This document shows, one piece after another, positions 5,874-8,373 of a DNA stretch of 8,373 bases; the stretch's first letter is position 1, and each line of letters begins with the position of its first letter. Origin of the DNA: DATFJZ01 sp046482845. Lineage in GTDB: Bacteria > Desulfobacterota > Desulfobacteria > Desulfobacterales > Desulfobacteraceae. Below the pieces are notes generated by a model. It did not search any database, had not been told where the DNA came from, and was given only the letters and a program-made list of their open reading frames with translations. The DNA is taken from contig JAWOEJ010000242.1 of the NCBI GenBank assembly GCA_046482845.1, forward strand, positions 1 through 8,373, written 5' to 3'. The position numbers were made by a program, and so were the translations under genes.

Positions 5874-5892
5874 GCCGGGCGCCGCCCCCAGC
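5874..5892 (-). terminator. Possible GC-rich hairpin downstream of flhF
   Basis: GCTGGG-GGCGGCG-CCCGGC can pair as a six-base stem (one G-U) starting about 15 nt after the flhF stop; GGGC-GGC-GCCC is an alternative. The following bases TGTTTCATAT are only modestly U-rich. It may be a weak or partial terminator separating flhA-flhF from flhG-fliA. Confidence 0.3.
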
Positions 5893-5906
5893 GGTTGCAT
5901 CTTGTC

Positions 5907-7031
5907 TCAAGCCTCGGTTCCCAGCACAATACCCAGCATTGTACTGACATCCGGGACAATAAGATCCTCCGGAACTTTCTGTCCATTGGTAATAATGGAT
6001 ACCGGCAGTTTCATCTGACTGATCTGATCCACAATTTTACCGCACCGTCTGGCTTCGTCAATTTTTGTAAACACGTAGCTGTCAGGCTTTAATGAGGAAA
6101 ATGCCCTGGCAGCCTGTTTCATATCCTCAAAATCCGTGGTCACACTCAAAACCAGATGCACTGACATGTTAAAATTCCCGTTTATCATCTGTGTGGCCTC
6201 GTTCATCCTTACACTGTCTGAATGGCTGTGCCCGGCTGTATCAATGAGCACCACATCCATCCGGCCCATATTTAAAAGGGCTTTTTCAAGATCTTTTCTG
6301 GTAAAGGCGGAAACAGACATCAATCCCATAATGGATGCATAGGCTTTTAATTGCTCATAGGCGCCGATACGATAATTATCAATTGAAACAAGGCCCACCC
6401 TTTTTTTTCTTTTAAGACTCAGTTCAGCAGCAAGTTTTGCAATTGTGGTGGTCTTTCCAACACCAGTGGGCCCTACAAAGACAGCCACATGGGGATGGCC
6501 CGGATCTGACGGCAGGTCAAAAAAATCTTTGGTTTCTATCTGCCGGACAAACTGTTTGATCACATATTTCTTTAAAGCTGCCCCTTTTTCCGTTTCCGGA
6601 ATTTTATCCTTATCCATGGCATAAAGGGCGTTCTGAAGTATAAAGGTTACCATCTTTTCAGATACACCGCTGCGCAGAAGGGAGGCAAACAGGCTCTGGG
6701 TTCCTGGATAGGCGCAGATCATATTCTGCATTCCCGAACCAAACCCCACAAGGGAAATCAAATCCTTTATGCTGAGAAGTTCTTCTTTTATTCCACCGAA
6801 CACATCTGCTGACTGATCCCGGGAAGCGTTTTTTTCAAAACCCCCTTTTTTTATCCGGCCCGGACTGCCTGACACGGCTGCCTCAACCTCAAACATCTGA
6901 CGGGTATAGGGGGAGCTCGGGCTTCTGGGAAGTTTTCTTGTGGAGAGAATCATGGCATCCTCTCCTAAAACTTCTTTAACCTGGGCTAAGGCCTGCTGAA
7001 TACTCTGGGCCCTGAAAATCTTTTTTTTCAT
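5907..7031 (-). CDS. flhF: Flagellar biosynthesis GTPase FlhF (SRP-type)
   Basis: The protein has 374 residues. Residues 1-50 are the N-terminal B domain (KIFRAQSIQQALAQVKEVLG, then DAMILSTRK), followed by a variable linker. Residues about 80-175 are the helical N domain. The GTPase domain carries G1 GPTGVGKTT (187-195), IDNYRIGAYEQLK (217-229), G3 DTAGHSHSD (264-272), G4 TKID (322-325) and GQKVPEDL (350-357). FlhF is the SRP-family GTPase that places the flagellum, usually at the pole, and is switched off by FlhG. The ATG overlaps the flhA stop by 4 bp (ATGA), so the two are coupled. One oddity is His268, where SRP-type GTPases usually have Arg in the DTAGR motif. Length and domains are otherwise normal. 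Confidence 0.96.
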   Translation of the reverse strand: MKKKIFRAQSIQQALAQVKEVLGEDAMILSTRKLPRSPSSPYTRQMFEVEAAVSGSPGRIKKGGFEKNASRDQSADVFGGIKEELLSIKDLISLVGFGSGMQNMICAYPGTQSLFASLLRSGVSEKMVTFILQNALYAMDKDKIPETEKGAALKKYVIKQFVRQIETKDFFDLPSDPGHPHVAVFVGPTGVGKTTTIAKLAAELSLKRKKRVGLVSIDNYRIGAYEQLKAYASIMGLMSVSAFTRKDLEKALLNMGRMDVVLIDTAGHSHSDSVRMNEATQMINGNFNMSVHLVLSVTTDFEDMKQAARAFSSLKPDSYVFTKIDEARRCGKIVDQISQMKLPVSIITNGQKVPEDLIVPDVSTMLGIVLGTEA

Positions 7032-8373
7032 TTTTTGAATTTTACCTTTCCCCCTGCTGTCAGGGTAATATCATCAATGATTTCTGCATGGGATATCACA
7101 AAAACCGAAGGGACAGCATGCTCAACCAGTTTTCTGAAATGGCGGCGCAGGGCCGGGGGACATATGATAACAGGCTGAACATCCATGGCAACCATTTTTT
7201 CAACTTCGCTGCTTACGGCATTGATAATTTTTTCCACGGTTCCGGGATCAACTGCCAGGTAAGAGCCATGCTCGGTATGTTTTATATTTTTGGTCAGCAT
7301 CTCTTCCAGATCCCGGTCAAGGGTAATGACCTGAAGACTTCTGCCCTGGCCCAGATAAGGCGCAAGCATGCCCCGGGCAATTTTCTGCCGGACATACTCG
7401 GTCAGCAGATCCGGATCCTTGCTCATGGGTGCATAATCGGCAAGGGTTTCCACAATGGTCAGCAGATCCCGGATGGAAATCCGCTCCCGGAGCAGATTCT
7501 GAAGCACTTTCTGAACATTGCCCAGGGTCAGCAATGCAGGAATCAGCTCTTCAACAGCCTTGGGGTTGGTTTTGGACAGATTATCCAGAAGGTGCTGAAC
7601 ATCCTGGCGGCCGAGAAGATCATGGGCGTTGTTTCTCACCACTTCAGTGAGATGGGTGGCAATAACGGTTGAATTGTCCACTACAGTGTAGCCTGCAAAT
7701 TTTGCATCTTCCTCCCTGTCCGGGGAAATCCACAGAGCCGGCAGTTTAAAGGCCGGTTCAACGGTTTCTATACCGTCTATTTTTTGGGCAATCCCCCCGG
7801 GATCCATTGCCAGAAGATGATTCACCATAAGTTCTGCACCTGCTGTTTCAACGCCCTTGATCATAACCCTGTACTGGGCCGGGTTAAGTTTGAGATTATC
7901 TCTTATATGTATGGGCGGGATGATAATTCCCATTTCACTGGCAAACTGTCTCCGGATGGCCCGGATTCTGCCCAGAAGCAGGCCGTCCTGATCCTTGTCC
8001 ACAAGGGGAATAAGCCCGTATCCCACTTCCAGTTCAATGGTATCCAGGGACAGGAGATGATCCACCTCTTCAGGGGCGCCGGCTGCTTCTGCCTCTTCTT
8101 CAGTGCCAGGTTCCTCTTCCTCTTCCATATCCTTTTTTCGTAAAAAATACCAGCAAAATGTCCCCATCACAACCCCAAGGGTCATAAAAGGAAACGACGG
8201 CAGCCCGGGCACCAGACCAAAACAAAAGATGATGACTGAACCAATATAAACCGGGGTGGGACTGGACATCAGATGGGAGAAAAAATCCTTACCCATCCTG
8301 TTTTCTGAACCTGAACGGGAAACCAGAAGCCCGGCAGCCGTTGAAATCAGAAGAGCGGGAATCTGGGTTACAA
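7028..8373 (-). CDS. flhA: Flagellar export-gate protein FlhA, N-terminus cut off by window edge
   Basis: The frame is open from the right edge (first full codon at 8371) to the stop at 7028, giving 447 visible residues. It enters at VTQIPALLISTAAGLLVSR, the conserved FlhA segment before the last membrane helices, so roughly 250 N-terminal residues lie outside. A hydrophobic pair (YIGSVIIFCFGLVPGLPSFPFMTLGVVMG without break) is followed by an acidic linker rich in Glu (EEEEEPGTEEEAEAAG). Then comes the cytoplasmic export domain: ELEVGYGLIPLVD, AQYRVMIKG, the DNSTVIATHL segment, and the C-terminal PVIICPPALRRHFRKLVE and VISHAEI. FlhA forms the nonameric export gate and docks substrate-chaperone complexes. 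The Met at 8296 is internal, not the start. Confidence 0.96.
   Translation of the reverse strand, partial: VTQIPALLISTAAGLLVSRSGSENRMGKDFFSHLMSSPTPVYIGSVIIFCFGLVPGLPSFPFMTLGVVMGTFCWYFLRKKDMEEEEEPGTEEEAEAAGAPEEVDHLLSLDTIELEVGYGLIPLVDKDQDGLLLGRIRAIRRQFASEMGIIIPPIHIRDNLKLNPAQYRVMIKGVETAGAELMVNHLLAMDPGGIAQKIDGIETVEPAFKLPALWISPDREEDAKFAGYTVVDNSTVIATHLTEVVRNNAHDLLGRQDVQHLLDNLSKTNPKAVEELIPALLTLGNVQKVLQNLLRERISIRDLLTIVETLADYAPMSKDPDLLTEYVRQKIARGMLAPYLGQGRSLQVITLDRDLEEMLTKNIKHTEHGSYLAVDPGTVEKIINAVSSEVEKMVAMDVQPVIICPPALRRHFRKLVEHAVPSVFVISHAEIIDDITLTAGGKVKFKK

Noticed and set aside
7088..7672. Plus-strand ORF of 194 codons opposite flhA
   Set aside because: It lies wholly inside the conserved FlhA export domain in an antisense frame, with no recognisable motifs.

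Overview
The window is a single co-directional block of flagellar genes on the minus strand. Read in transcription order, from the right edge to the left, it holds flhA (5' end cut off), flhF, flhG, fliA, a FliL-like membrane protein with a very unusual N-terminal half, a small basic protein, a membrane-anchored coiled-coil/helix-turn-helix protein of the DUF2802/SwrB type, and a FliK-like hook-length-control protein (3' end cut off). The flhA-flhF-flhG-fliA order, moderate A+T content and lysine/aspartate-rich proteins suggest a flagellated Desulfobacterota (deltaproteobacterial) organism such as a Desulfobacterales member. That placement rests on gene order and general resemblance, not on a marker gene.

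Layout. From 8373 to 5907 are flhA and flhF, joined by a 4-bp ATGA overlap. A gap at 5684-5906 holds a possible hairpin and a heptanucleotide repeat element. From 5683 to 4051 are flhG and fliA, which overlap. A second gap at 3875-4050 holds another copy of the same repeat element in the opposite orientation, so the flhG-fliA pair is bracketed by inverted repeats. From 3874 to 1 are four tightly packed genes: the FliL-like protein, then after 14 bp the small basic protein, then 4-bp and 3-bp overlaps into the DUF2802-like and FliK-like genes.

How the genes fit together. FlhA is the export-gate channel, FlhF and FlhG set where and how many flagella are built, and FliA is the sigma factor for late flagellar genes. 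The last four genes look like accessory export and motor components. The most striking object is the 593-residue FliL-like protein. Its cytoplasmic part carries seven clear copies and one degenerate copy of a peptide, SQDDIDxLL, that closely resembles the N-terminal CheY-binding peptide of the switch proteins FliM and FliY. These are followed by an acidic tract, one membrane helix and a FliL-like periplasmic domain. The sequence therefore suggests a multivalent CheY-P (or other response-regulator) docking array tethered at the stator. I do not recall a described example of this.
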